Below are positions 45,557-53,560 of a stretch of 64,000 bases of DNA, piece by piece. A model generated the notes under the pieces. That model saw only the letters and a program-made list of their open reading frames with translations. It was not told the origin of the DNA and did no database searches. How positions within the stretch are numbered: position 1 is the first letter of the stretch; each line of letters starts with the position of its first letter. The DNA comes from Diaminobutyricimonas sp. LJ205 (GTDB lineage Bacteria > Actinomycetota > Actinomycetes > Actinomycetales > Microbacteriaceae): the NCBI RefSeq assembly GCF_009755725.1, contig NZ_CP046619.1, positions 1,798,001-1,862,000 on the forward strand. Reading direction: 5' to 3'. The translations under genes were made by a program, and so were the position numbers.

Positions 45557-46962
45557 GCGGTCACCGCCTCGCCGAGCACGAGCTCCACATCGGCCAGCGC
45601 GGCCACGAAGTCGGCGTCGTGGGTGATTGCCACGACGGCACTGCCGCCATCCATCAATTCGGCGAGCAGAGCCACCAGCTCGGCCCAGGTTTTCGCATCC
45701 TGGCCGAAGGTCGGCTCATCCAGCACGAGCACGCGCGGACGGGTGGCAAGCACGGTCGCCACGCTCAATCGTCGCTTCTCCCCGCCGGACAGGGTGAACG
45801 GGTTCGCCGCGGCGAGGTGAGTCAGCCGCAACCGGTCGAGCAGCCCGTCCACCCGTTCGGAGATTTCTGCCTCGGGCAATCCGAGCGCACGCGGTCCGAC
45901 CTCGAGTTCGGCGCGCACCGAGCCGGCGAGGAACTGGTGCTCGGGATCCTGGAAGACCGTGCCGATGCGGGTGAGCAGGTCACGACTGCGCCAGCGCACC
46001 GGCGTCCGGTCGAGCCCGGCGCTCAGCTCGGCAGCCGCCTCGAGTGTTCCGTCAGCGGGAGCAAGGAGCCCGGCGAGCGTGAGTCCGAGTGTGGACTTGC
46101 CCGCGCCGTTTCGTCCCGTGATCGCAAGGCAGCCTGCCGCGACCACGTCAGCGTCGATCCCTTCACGCACAATCTGGCCGCGCACCCGGGCGACGGCAAG
46201 CTGCCGCGCCCGAACCAGCGGCGCCCCGGCGGGAAGCCGCGAACGCTGGGGCAGCGGCGGCGGGAACTCGGGGACCCAGACGCCCATCCCGGCAAGCTCC
46301 TCACCCCGTCCCGCCAAGACCGCATCCGGTGTGCCGTCGGCGAGCACTCCCCCGTCACCGAGCACGACAACCCGTGTGACCAGGTCACGCCAGACGGCGA
46401 CCCGATGTTCGATCACGACGAGCGTGGCACCAGAACTGTCGAGCACCCGACCGACGGCATCGCGCACCTCAGCGATCCCGACGGGGTCGAGATTCGCAGT
46501 GGGCTCATCCAGCAGCAACAGCCCAGGACGCATCGCCAGCACGCCCGCGAGCGCGAGGCGCTGCTTCTGCCCGCCGGAGAGCGCGCTGGTGGGCGCATCG
46601 AGCGGCAGGTCCAGGCCGACGGCGTCGAGCGCCTGACGCACGCGTGGCCAAATCTGCTCTGGCGGAACACCGAGGTTCTCGCATCCGAATGCCACGTCGT
46701 CACCGACGCGCGCGAGCACGACCTGGCTGTCCGGGTCCTGCAGCACCAGCCCCGGAACACCGTCGACCTCAAGACTTCCGACCTGCTCACCTTCGTCGGC
46801 ACCGCCGAGCACCCCGGCGAGCGCATGGATCAGCGTGGACTTGCCTGCCCCGGACGCTCCGAGCAGCAGCACGCGCTCCCCCGGTTCGATGACCAGGTCG
46901 AGGTCACGGACGGCCCACTCGGTGCGCCCGGCATGACGCCAGCCCCAGCCGCGAGCGCGCAC
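45553..46962 (-). CDS. ECF transporter ATPase, two fused ABC domains
   Basis: 469 residues, GTG start. Domain 1: Walker A GASGAGKST, signature LSGGQKQRLAL, Walker B GLLLLDEPTANLD. Domain 2: Walker A GRNGAGKST, signature LSGGEKRRLSV, Walker B VLVLDEPTFGQD. The fusion supplies both nucleotide-binding subunits in one chain, as in YkoD. It follows the S component by 29 bases and overlaps ecfT. Confidence 0.95.
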   Translation of the reverse strand: MRARGWGWRHAGRTEWAVRDLDLVIEPGERVLLLGASGAGKSTLIHALAGVLGGADEGEQVGSLEVDGVPGLVLQDPDSQVVLARVGDDVAFGCENLGVPPEQIWPRVRQALDAVGLDLPLDAPTSALSGGQKQRLALAGVLAMRPGLLLLDEPTANLDPVGIAEVRDAVGRVLDSSGATLVVIEHRVAVWRDLVTRVVVLGDGGVLADGTPDAVLAGRGEELAGMGVWVPEFPPPLPQRSRLPAGAPLVRARQLAVARVRGQIVREGIDADVVAAGCLAITGRNGAGKSTLGLTLAGLLAPADGTLEAAAELSAGLDRTPVRWRSRDLLTRIGTVFQDPEHQFLAGSVRAELEVGPRALGLPEAEISERVDGLLDRLRLTHLAAANPFTLSGGEKRRLSVATVLATRPRVLVLDEPTFGQDAKTWAELVALLAELMDGGSAVVAITHDADFVAALADVELVLGEAVTA

Positions 46963-46991
46963 GCCCGCAGCGGTGCCGGTATCGGTGACGG

Positions 46992-47585
46992 TCAGACCGC
47001 TGCCCTCGCTTCACGGCCGGCGGCGAACCGGTTCAGCGCCCCGGTTCTCGCGAGCCCGCGCGCGGCCAGCCATGGCAGCACTCCCGCGAGCAGCGCGCCG
47101 GAGATGATCGAGCTGGCCACGTACATCGTGGCAAACGGCACGTCGGCGCCCGCGAACCAGAGGACCAGGTCGTTCAGCGCGCCGGTGAGCCCGGATGCCG
47201 CGCCGGCAAGGACCGCGACGAAGACCCGCCAGTTGGCGTACAGGAACGCGGCGAACACGAGTTCGGCGCCGAGGCCCTGAATCAGGCCGGAAACCAGGGT
47301 GAGCGCCCCCCACTGGTTGCCGATCAGCGCGGACACCGCGGCGGCGAGCAGTTCGCCGTACAGCGCCGCTCCGGGCTTGCGGATGATCAGCCCGGTCAGC
47401 ACTCCCGCGAACAGCCATCCGCCGTTCATGAAGCCCTGCAGCCCGGGCAGCAGTGTCTCCAGCAGGCCGCCGGGCACCTGGTAGGCGATGTTCCAGACGA
47501 GGAAGATCACCCCACTGGCCACGCCGATCACGCTGGCGACGACGATGTCGACGACGCGCCATCGGTAAGAAATCTGCTTGGTCAA
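46992..47585 (-). CDS. YkoE-type ECF transporter S component (thiamine precursor uptake)
   Basis: 197 residues from TTG 47585 (MTKQISYRWRVVDIVVASVIG), with AAAGG seven bases upstream. Six membrane helices; WRVVDIVVASVIGVASGVIF, then NGGWLFAGVL, is the YkoE pattern, assigned to hydroxymethylpyrimidine or thiamine uptake. An ATG at 47648 is in frame but lies inside the conserved 3' part of the TPP riboswitch (its codons read GCCAGCG of the aptamer), so it cannot be the real start. Confidence 0.92.
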   Translation of the reverse strand: MTKQISYRWRVVDIVVASVIGVASGVIFLVWNIAYQVPGGLLETLLPGLQGFMNGGWLFAGVLTGLIIRKPGAALYGELLAAAVSALIGNQWGALTLVSGLIQGLGAELVFAAFLYANWRVFVAVLAGAASGLTGALNDLVLWFAGADVPFATMYVASSIISGALLAGVLPWLAARGLARTGALNRFAAGREARAAV

Positions 47586-47624
47586 GGTCGTGCCTTTCGG
47601 TAGAAACGGCACGGGTTTAAGAGA

Positions 47625-47722
47625 TTCAGTCACTCCCTGCGCTGGCATGATCCAGATCAGGTTCGACGGTCGAAGCTTGGAGAAGCTTCCTCTCAGCCCG
47701 GCTCACCGGACTCCCGTGTTCG
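47625..47722 (-). promoter_or_regulatory. TPP riboswitch (THI element)
   Basis: On the minus strand the conserved aptamer parts appear in order: GCCGGGCTGAGAGG, the variable P3 hairpin (AAGCTTCTCCAAGCTT), GAACCTGATCTGGATCATGC, and CAGCGCAGGGAGTG. This is the pyrimidine- and pyrophosphate-sensing core of the TPP riboswitch. It lies about 40 bases before the S-component start and should switch off the ECF operon when thiamine pyrophosphate is plentiful. Whether it acts on transcription or translation is not evident. Confidence 0.95.
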
Positions 47723-47749
47723 TGCTCATTCTATCGCCATGCCGACCAG

Positions 47750-47755
47750 TACGCT
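47750..47755 (+). promoter_or_regulatory. Candidate -10 box of the LLM gene (leaderless)
   Basis: TACGCT ends six bases before the ATG of the LLM oxidoreductase and no ribosome binding site is seen. It lies just beyond the 5' end of the divergent TPP riboswitch. Confidence 0.4.
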
Positions 47756-47761
47756 CCGCGT

Positions 47762-48679
47762 ATGGACTTCCGGATCTTCACCGAACCGCAGCAGGGTGCC
47801 AGCTACTCCGACCTGCTCGCCGTCGCCCAGGCGACCGAGCAACTCGGCTTCGACGGCTTCTTCCGCAGCGACCACTACTTGGGCATGGGACTCGACGGCT
47901 TGCCCGGGCCCACCGACGCCTGGACCACGCTCGCCGGCCTCGCCCGGGAGACCAGCCGGATCCGGCTGGGCACCCTGGTCTCCAGTGTCACCTTCCGTCA
48001 TCCCGGCATCCTCGCCATCCAGGTGGCCCAGGTCGACGAGATGTCCTGCGGTCGCATCGAGCTGGGGCTCGGCACCGGCTGGTTCGAGGCAGAACACAAG
48101 GCCCTCGGCATCCCCTTCCCGCACAAACGCTTCGGGCATCTGGAGGAACAGCTCGAGATCGTCTCCGGGCTCTGGTCCACGCCCGTCGGCGAGACGTTCA
48201 ATTTCGAGGGCAGGCACTACCGGTTGCAGGATGCCCCTGGCCTGCCGAAGCCCGTGCAGTCACCGCTGCCGATCATCGTCGGCGGCACCGGCCCCACCCG
48301 GACGCCCGCGCTCGCAGCCCGGTTCGCCGCCGAGTTCAACATCGCCTTCAAGGACGAGACAACGATCGGCGCCCGATTCAGCGCTGTGCGGGAGGCAGCA
48401 GAATCCATCGGGCGTGACCCGGCCAGCATCACCTATTCGGCTGCGCTGACGTGCGCGGTCGGCCGGACCGAAGCCGACTACCGGCGCCGGGCGGAAGCGA
48501 TCCGCCGCGACCCGGACACCTTCCGGCACGGCAACATCGCCGGCACCGCGACCGAGGCCGCTGACACGATCGGCCGGCTGCGTGAACTCGGCGCCGACCG
48601 GGTCTACCTGCAGATCCTGGATCTGCACGATCTGGACCACCTGGCGTTCATCGCCGCCGACGTCATCCCCGTCGTTTGA
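47762..48679 (+). CDS. LLM-class flavin/F420-dependent oxidoreductase
   Basis: 305 residues of the bacterial luciferase-like TIM barrel: N-terminal DFRIFTEPQQGASYSDLLA, then LGFDGFFRSDHYLGMG, GRIELGLGTGWFEAEH and LPIIVGGTGPTRT. This is the subgroup often F420-dependent in actinobacteria. Substrate unknown. It is divergent from the riboswitch-led vitamin transporter operon with about 40 bases between them. Confidence 0.9.
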   Translation: MDFRIFTEPQQGASYSDLLAVAQATEQLGFDGFFRSDHYLGMGLDGLPGPTDAWTTLAGLARETSRIRLGTLVSSVTFRHPGILAIQVAQVDEMSCGRIELGLGTGWFEAEHKALGIPFPHKRFGHLEEQLEIVSGLWSTPVGETFNFEGRHYRLQDAPGLPKPVQSPLPIIVGGTGPTRTPALAARFAAEFNIAFKDETTIGARFSAVREAAESIGRDPASITYSAALTCAVGRTEADYRRRAEAIRRDPDTFRHGNIAGTATEAADTIGRLRELGADRVYLQILDLHDLDHLAFIAADVIPVV

Positions 48680-48768
48680 CGCCGGATTACCGGTTCGCCT
48701 TCTCGGATCGCACCGTTGGTGCTGTAATGATTCCACCCCCTTAGTGGGTAGACCCGACGGAGGGAGCA

Positions 48769-48990
48769 ATGGTGATCTTCCCCGAAAAACGAAGCAGTAA
48801 GTCGACCGCCGATCTCAGCCTCATCAGTGACGACACGTGGGCAGTTCTCTCTGAGAACGACACGCTGGGGTTCGTGGTCCGCGCCGGCGAAATCTATGTG
48901 GCGCTCAGCGGATCCGATCTTCATCATGCCGTGGAGATCAGCCAGAAGCACCGGTTCGACGAGGCCGTCGCGAGCGTGCGCCGGCACTGA
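48769..48990 (+). CDS. Small hypothetical protein (73 aa)
   Basis: 73 residues; GGAGGGAG five bases before the ATG gives a secure start. Polar N-terminus, central beta-rich segment (TLGFVVRAGEIYVALSG) and a helical end (LHHAVEISQKHRFDEAVASVRR). No family recognised. It stands between the LLM gene and a convergent acetyltransferase gene. Confidence 0.72.
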   Translation: MVIFPEKRSSKSTADLSLISDDTWAVLSENDTLGFVVRAGEIYVALSGSDLHHAVEISQKHRFDEAVASVRRH

Positions 48991-49002
48991 GTTCGACCGA
49001 AT

Positions 49003-49506
49003 TCAGTCGCTGGATTCGGTGACCGGAGCGGCCAGCAGAGCAACGGTCACCGCGCCACCTTTCGTCGCCTGCCTGCCCACCTCGCGGAACCCGAGCCGCT
49101 CGTGGAACGCCATCGAACCGGGGTTCGGCGGGTCGACGTTGACCTCGCAGGTCACCTCCTCACGGCCCTCTGCGCGGGCGGCTTGGAAGACCGCCTGGTA
49201 GAGCACCGCGCCGAGGCCCTGCGACCGAGCCGATTCGGCGATCACGATGCGATCCACGTACAGGCTGTCGGTGCCGCGTTGCTCGAAGAACCGATAGTTC
49301 TCGCTGTCGTACGGTGAGCCCGGGTGGAACGCGAGCACGAAGCCGAGCAGGTCGCCGTCATCGTCGACGACCATCGCCACATCGGCGAGCCGGGTCAGTT
49401 CAGCCATCTCGGCGAGCGGCGTGATGGGAACGGCAGGATAGGCATGGTTGTTCAGTTGCACTACCACGGGCAAGTCGTCGATGGTCATCATCCGCAGCAC
49501 AGTCAC
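49003..49506 (-). CDS. GNAT-family N-acetyltransferase
   Basis: 167 residues, GTG start. The acetyl-CoA-binding motif A is SLYVDRIVIAESARSQGLGAVLY (Gln/Arg-x-x-Gly-x-Gly/Ala), motif B FHERLGFREVGR. Acceptor substrate unknown. It is divergent from the 73-residue gene at 49570. Confidence 0.9.
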   Translation of the reverse strand: MTVLRMMTIDDLPVVVQLNNHAYPAVPITPLAEMAELTRLADVAMVVDDDGDLLGFVLAFHPGSPYDSENYRFFEQRGTDSLYVDRIVIAESARSQGLGAVLYQAVFQAARAEGREEVTCEVNVDPPNPGSMAFHERLGFREVGRQATKGGAVTVALLAAPVTESSD

Positions 49507-49569
49507 CCTCTGAGCGTAATCGCCGCGGCATCCCTACCCCGCCGAAACTCAAAGTGCGAGCATGGAGCC

Positions 49570-49791
49570 ATGAGCAACCAGAACGCCCTCCCTCCCGCGG
49601 AGCAGTGGTGGCCGAATCTTGATGTCGACGCAAAGCACTGGATTCTCGCCAACCTCGATGAAGACCTTCCGTCCGATGTCGCGCAGGCGATCGCCGATGA
49701 GGCCGGAGTCCAGCTTCCGGAGGCCGGTCCGTGGCGACTGAGCGACGATGACGTTCAGTTCATTGAAACGCAGGGCGAAGCCGTCGACTGA
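49570..49791 (+). CDS. Small conserved hypothetical protein (73 aa)
   Basis: 73 residues with GGAGCC just before the ATG. WWPNLDVDAKHWILANLDED, then DVAQAIADEAGV, then PWRLSDDDVQFIETQGEAVD: acidic, helical, no membrane segment. I recall similar small actinobacterial proteins without an assigned function. It precedes the acyl-CoA ligase gene by 42 bases. Confidence 0.72.
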   Translation: MSNQNALPPAEQWWPNLDVDAKHWILANLDEDLPSDVAQAIADEAGVQLPEAGPWRLSDDDVQFIETQGEAVD

Positions 49792-49833
49792 GGATCGATC
49801 AGCCGACAGCTCGGATGACGGCAGAATAGACGA

Positions 49834-51519
49834 GTGACTATCGACACTCCCCGTCCCTGGCTGTCCAGCTATGCCCCCGGTGTTCCCCACGACATCGAAC
49901 TGCCCGAGGGCAGCCTGTTCGACATCGTCGAGGAGTCAGCACAGCGTTACCCGAGCCAGGTCGCGCTCGAGTTCTTCGGGGCGGAGACCACCTACGCCAG
50001 CCTTTCCGACCAGATCGCCCGTGCCGCCGAAGGCCTGCGCCGCATCGGCGTGCAGAAGGGTGACCCGGTCGCCATCGTGCTGCCGAATGCTCCGCAGCAC
50101 ATCGTCGCGTTCTACGCGGTCGAGCGACTCGGGGCCATCGTGGTCGAGCACAACCCGCTGTACACGCCACGGGAACTGCGGCACCAGTTCGAGGACCACC
50201 GCGCGAAGGTGGTGATCGCGTGGGACAAGGTCGTCGAATCCATCCAGGGATTCCCCGAGGACGTCGCCGTGCGCACCATCGTCTCGGTCGACATCACCAA
50301 GGCGATGCCACCGGTGATGCGCGCGATGCTTAGGCTGCCGGTGAAGAAGGCGCGCACCTCGCGTGAAGCGCTCACCACCAGGGTTTCCGGAACGGTGCCC
50401 TGGGAGAAGCTGGTCGCGAACGAGCCGCTGCGGGCGGACGCGCCGCGGCCGCAGGCGTCGGATGTCGCGCTGATCCAGTACACCAGCGGGACGACCGGCA
50501 GCCCCAAGGGCGCCACCCTCACCCACCTGAACCTGACCTCGAACGCCGCCCAGTCGCGTGCGTGGGTGCCGACGATCAAGCGTGGCTCGGCGGTCGTGTA
50601 CGCGGTGCTGCCGATGTTCCACGCGTACGGCCTGACGCTGTGCCTCACCTTTGCGATGAGCATGGGCGCCCGCCTGGTGCTGTTCCCGAAGTTCGACCCG
50701 GATCTGACATTGAAGGCGATGCGCAAGCACCCCCCGACATTCCTGCCCGCGGTTCCGCCGATCTACGAGCGGCTGACCACGGCTGCCGCCGAACAGGGGG
50801 TATCGCTCGAGGGCATCCAGATCGCCATCTCCGGTGCCATGCCGCTGTCCGAGAAGGTCGTCGCACCATGGGAAGCAGCCACCGGCGGTTACCTCGTCGA
50901 GGGCTACGGGCTGTCGGAATGCTCGCCCGTGCTGATGGCGAACCCCGTCGCGGAGAACCGGGTCGCCGGCACCGTCGGGCTGCCGCTGCCGAACACCGAG
51001 TGCCGGGTCGTCGATCCGGAGAACCCCACCGTCGATGTCCCGGCCGGATCCGAGGGGGAACTGGTGGTGCGCGGGCCGCAGGTGTTCAGCGGCTACTGGG
51101 GCAAGTCCGAAGCGACCGCGGAAGCGTTCGCCGATGGCTGGTTCCGCACCGGCGACATCGTCACGATCGATGAGGCAGGATTCGTGCGCATCGTCGACCG
51201 GATCAAGGAACTGATCATTACCGGCGGATTCAATGTCGCGCCCTCCGAGGTCGAGGACGCCCTCCGTAGCGCCCCGGGCGTGGCCGACGTCGCGGTGATC
51301 GGGCTGCCGAGCGAGCACAGCGGCGAGGACGTCGTCGCCGCGGTGGTCATGAAGCCGGGAGCAGTGCTTGATGAGGACGCCATCCGCGATTATGCCCGCG
51401 GGCTGCTGACCCCGTACAAGGTTCCGCGCCGCGTTCTGGAGGTCGAGGAACTGCCGAAGTCGATCATCGGCAAGGTGCTGCGGCGCAAGGTGCGCGCACA
51501 GCTGATCGGCGCTGACTAA
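49834..51519 (+). CDS. Long-chain-fatty-acid-CoA ligase (AMP-forming)
   Basis: 561 residues, GTG start. P-loop YTSGTTGSPKGATLTH (about 216-231), VEGYGLSECSPV, the adenylation hinge GWFRTGDIVTIDEAGFVRIVDR, and the C-terminal catalytic Lys in IIGKVLRRKV. It activates fatty acids to acyl-AMP and then acyl-CoA. It could supply the thioesterases and other lipid enzymes but shares no operon with them. Confidence 0.94.
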   Translation: MTIDTPRPWLSSYAPGVPHDIELPEGSLFDIVEESAQRYPSQVALEFFGAETTYASLSDQIARAAEGLRRIGVQKGDPVAIVLPNAPQHIVAFYAVERLGAIVVEHNPLYTPRELRHQFEDHRAKVVIAWDKVVESIQGFPEDVAVRTIVSVDITKAMPPVMRAMLRLPVKKARTSREALTTRVSGTVPWEKLVANEPLRADAPRPQASDVALIQYTSGTTGSPKGATLTHLNLTSNAAQSRAWVPTIKRGSAVVYAVLPMFHAYGLTLCLTFAMSMGARLVLFPKFDPDLTLKAMRKHPPTFLPAVPPIYERLTTAAAEQGVSLEGIQIAISGAMPLSEKVVAPWEAATGGYLVEGYGLSECSPVLMANPVAENRVAGTVGLPLPNTECRVVDPENPTVDVPAGSEGELVVRGPQVFSGYWGKSEATAEAFADGWFRTGDIVTIDEAGFVRIVDRIKELIITGGFNVAPSEVEDALRSAPGVADVAVIGLPSEHSGEDVVAAVVMKPGAVLDEDAIRDYARGLLTPYKVPRRVLEVEELPKSIIGKVLRRKVRAQLIGAD

Positions 51520-51524
51520 CCGCT

Positions 51525-51560
51525 CGGCTGACCGGCTCGGTTGGCGAACTCGATCAGCCG
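51525..51560. terminator. Weak hairpin between acyl-CoA ligase and VIT1 genes
   Basis: CGGCTGACC (51525-51533) pairs with GATCAGCCG (51552-51560), nine base pairs with one G-T, between two convergent genes. It may terminate both transcripts or be a decayed REP copy (the GATCAG ends resemble those at 17402). Confidence 0.4.
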
Positions 51561-51569
51561 ACCGCGGGA

Positions 51570-52655
51570 TCAGGCGAGGTTGGCGCCGAACGCGAGTCCG
51601 AGCAGGTAGGTGACGGCTGCCGCGCCGTAACCGATCAGCAGCTGCCGGATCGCGCGTGCGAGCGGGGATGCTCCCGAGAGCAAGCCGACGACCGCGCCGG
51701 TGATCAGCAACGCTATGCCGACAAGGATCGAAGCAACGATGATCGCCACCATCCCCTGGAGGCCGAACAGATACGGCAGTACCGGAATGATCGCGCCCGA
51801 GGCGAAGAACAGGAAGCTTGAGGTGGCCGCGCCCCACGCTGATCCGTGGGTCTCGTGCTCGGCGCCGACAACACGGACCGGTCCGGTTGCGTCAGCGCGC
51901 CAGTTGGCGATCACGTCGGCCGCGTGCCTGGCAGCCTCGGAGGCTTCCATCCCGCGAGCCCGATAGACCAGGGTCAGTTCGTTCGCATCGACGTCGAGTT
52001 TGGGCACCGCGCGCGTGGCATCCGGATCGGGAGTGCTCGCGTCAAGCAGTTCGCGTTGCGATCGCACCGAGACGTACTCGCCGGCACCCATCGACAGTGC
52101 TCCCGCGAGGAGACCGGCAACTCCGGTGAACAGCACGGTCTGGTTGGAGACGCCGGTGGCACCGATACCGAGCACGAGGGCCAGGTTCGAGACCAGTCCG
52201 TCGTTCATCCCGAAGACCGCGGCCCGGAAGGTGCCCGCCAGCCGGTTTCGGCCTCGCGCGGCGAGGGCTCGCACGACCTCGCCGTGGATGCGCTCGTCGG
52301 CGGCCATCGCGTCGGTCGCGTCGACATCCATGTCGTACGGCGACCGTGCCTCGGCGCGTTGCGCGAGCGCGAGCACGAACACCGATCCGAAGCGACGGGC
52401 CAGCCAGCCCAGGGCGCGAGTGCGCGGGGCTCCCTTGCGCGGTTTGCCGACCTGATCGCCGAGCAGCGCCAGCCAGTGCGTCTCGTGCCTGCGCTCCGCC
52501 TCGGCCAGCTCGAGCAGGATTTCTCGTTCTTCGCCCTCGCGTCGACCGGCCAGGTCGCGGTAGACGGCGGCTTCGGCGCGCTCGTCGGCGAGGTAGCGGC
52601 GCCACCGGCGGATGTCGGCCGGGCTTGGGTCGTGAGATACGCGTCGTTCGGTCAT
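51570..52655 (-). CDS. Ferritin-like/VIT1-CCC1 fusion transporter under Mn riboswitch
   Basis: 361 residues from ATG with GAGGAG five bases upstream. Residues about 14-125 form a ferritin/rubrerythrin-like helical domain with ligand-type residues Glu28 and E54-R-R-H57. Residues about 140-361 are a VIT1/CCC1 domain (FGMNDGLVSNLALVLG, then SMGAGEYVSVRSQREL) with five membrane helices. The layout is that of membrane-bound ferritin MbfA-type exporters of iron or manganese. The manganese riboswitch directly upstream points to manganese export. Iron cannot be excluded. Confidence 0.92.
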   Translation of the reverse strand: MTERRVSHDPSPADIRRWRRYLADERAEAAVYRDLAGRREGEEREILLELAEAERRHETHWLALLGDQVGKPRKGAPRTRALGWLARRFGSVFVLALAQRAEARSPYDMDVDATDAMAADERIHGEVVRALAARGRNRLAGTFRAAVFGMNDGLVSNLALVLGIGATGVSNQTVLFTGVAGLLAGALSMGAGEYVSVRSQRELLDASTPDPDATRAVPKLDVDANELTLVYRARGMEASEAARHAADVIANWRADATGPVRVVGAEHETHGSAWGAATSSFLFFASGAIIPVLPYLFGLQGMVAIIVASILVGIALLITGAVVGLLSGASPLARAIRQLLIGYGAAAVTYLLGLAFGANLA

Positions 52656-52850
52656 GCGGACTCCTCGGTCTGCCGACCGAAGGGCTGCGCGCGCCTTCGG
52701 CCGGAATCGGTCGCGCGAGAGCGCGGTCTGGCCGAAGGTCTCGCTCGCCCGCAACGCGGGTGGCACACCGGGCTTATCGCCAGTATGTCGATGTACCGTC
52801 ACCGTTTCTGTTATACCGAACCGGCGGGAGCTACTCCCCTTCGCCAGCCA
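52656..52850 (-). promoter_or_regulatory. yybP-ykoY manganese riboswitch with translational expression platform
   Basis: On the minus strand the aptamer hallmarks occur in order: GGCGAAGGGGAGTAGC (from 52845), ACATACTGGCG, and GCGAGCGAGACCTTCGGCC (ending 52730). P1 forms between GGCGAAGG (52845-52838) and CCTTCGGCC (52738-52730). Downstream, GGCCGAAGG (52702-52694) can pair with that same P1 3' strand or with CCTTCGGTC (52683-52675), which in turn can pair with ACCGAGG (52669-52663), masking the GAGGAG ribosome binding site. Mn binding stabilises P1 and should free the site, so expression rises with Mn. The whole 286-base gap to the next gene is otherwise empty. Confidence 0.92.
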
Positions 52851-52941
52851 GTCTAGCCAATCCCCTCCGCCATCCTTCGCAGCCCGTTCACGGCCACCCG
52901 GCCTAACCTGAGCACAACCCGTTTAGTCAAGGAGAACTCAC

Positions 52942-53550
52942 ATGGGCTTTTTGGACCGACTGCTTGGCCGCGAGAACAGTGACGAACCCCGCGCTCCGCG
53001 CCAGAACACTCCGGCTCCCGCCGCTCAAAGCGACGACCAGCGAGCCGTTGAACGTTACCGCTACCTGCTGCGGACGGCTCCGCCGGAGACGATCGAGCAG
53101 GTTCACGAAGAAGCCTTCACCAAGCTCACCCCGGAACAGCGGCGGATGCTGTTCGATGAACTGACCCGCAACGCTCCGGCGGGCGAACAGCCGCGAGGCG
53201 ACGACGCCCACTCGCTGGCCCAGTCCGCCACGCGCTCCGAACTCCGCCGACCAGGCACGATGGAGCGCTCCATGGGCGGACCGAGCTTCGGCTCGATGCT
53301 CGGCGCATCGCTGCTCGGAACCGTGGCCGGCTATGTGGTCGGCTCGGCACTGGTCGGTGCGTTCCTGCCCGGACCGGAAGCGGATGCCGCGGCCGGCGAT
53401 TCTGGCGCAGAATCAGCTGACGCCGGCGGCGGCGACACCGGTGGTGCCGACACCGCCGGCGCTGAAGGCGGCGACTTCGGTGGTGATTTCGGCGGCGGAT
53501 TCGGCGATTTCGGCGGCGGCGACTTTGGCGGCGGCGACTTCGGAATCTAA
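52942..53550 (+). CDS. Conserved hypothetical protein with Gly/Asp/Phe-rich tail
   Basis: 202 residues; AAGGAG upstream of the ATG. N-terminal GFLDRLLGR, then a soluble helical core DDQRAVERYRYLLRTAPPETIEQVHEEAF, LTPEQRRMLFDELTRN, then one hydrophobic segment (about 113-137, SMLGASLLGTVAGYVVGSAL) and a low-complexity tail of GGDFGG repeats. It is not an ATPase, although similar proteins are sometimes mislabelled so. Function unknown; the tail resembles flexible, phase-separating sequences. Confidence 0.78.
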   Translation: MGFLDRLLGRENSDEPRAPRQNTPAPAAQSDDQRAVERYRYLLRTAPPETIEQVHEEAFTKLTPEQRRMLFDELTRNAPAGEQPRGDDAHSLAQSATRSELRRPGTMERSMGGPSFGSMLGASLLGTVAGYVVGSALVGAFLPGPEADAAAGDSGAESADAGGGDTGGADTAGAEGGDFGGDFGGGFGDFGGGDFGGGDFGI

Positions 53551-53560
53551 GCCGAGGGGA

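Noticed and set aside
49936-51837. Minus-strand frame of 633 codons opposite the acyl-CoA ligase
   Set aside because: It is antisense to a complete ligase and has no recognisable domain.
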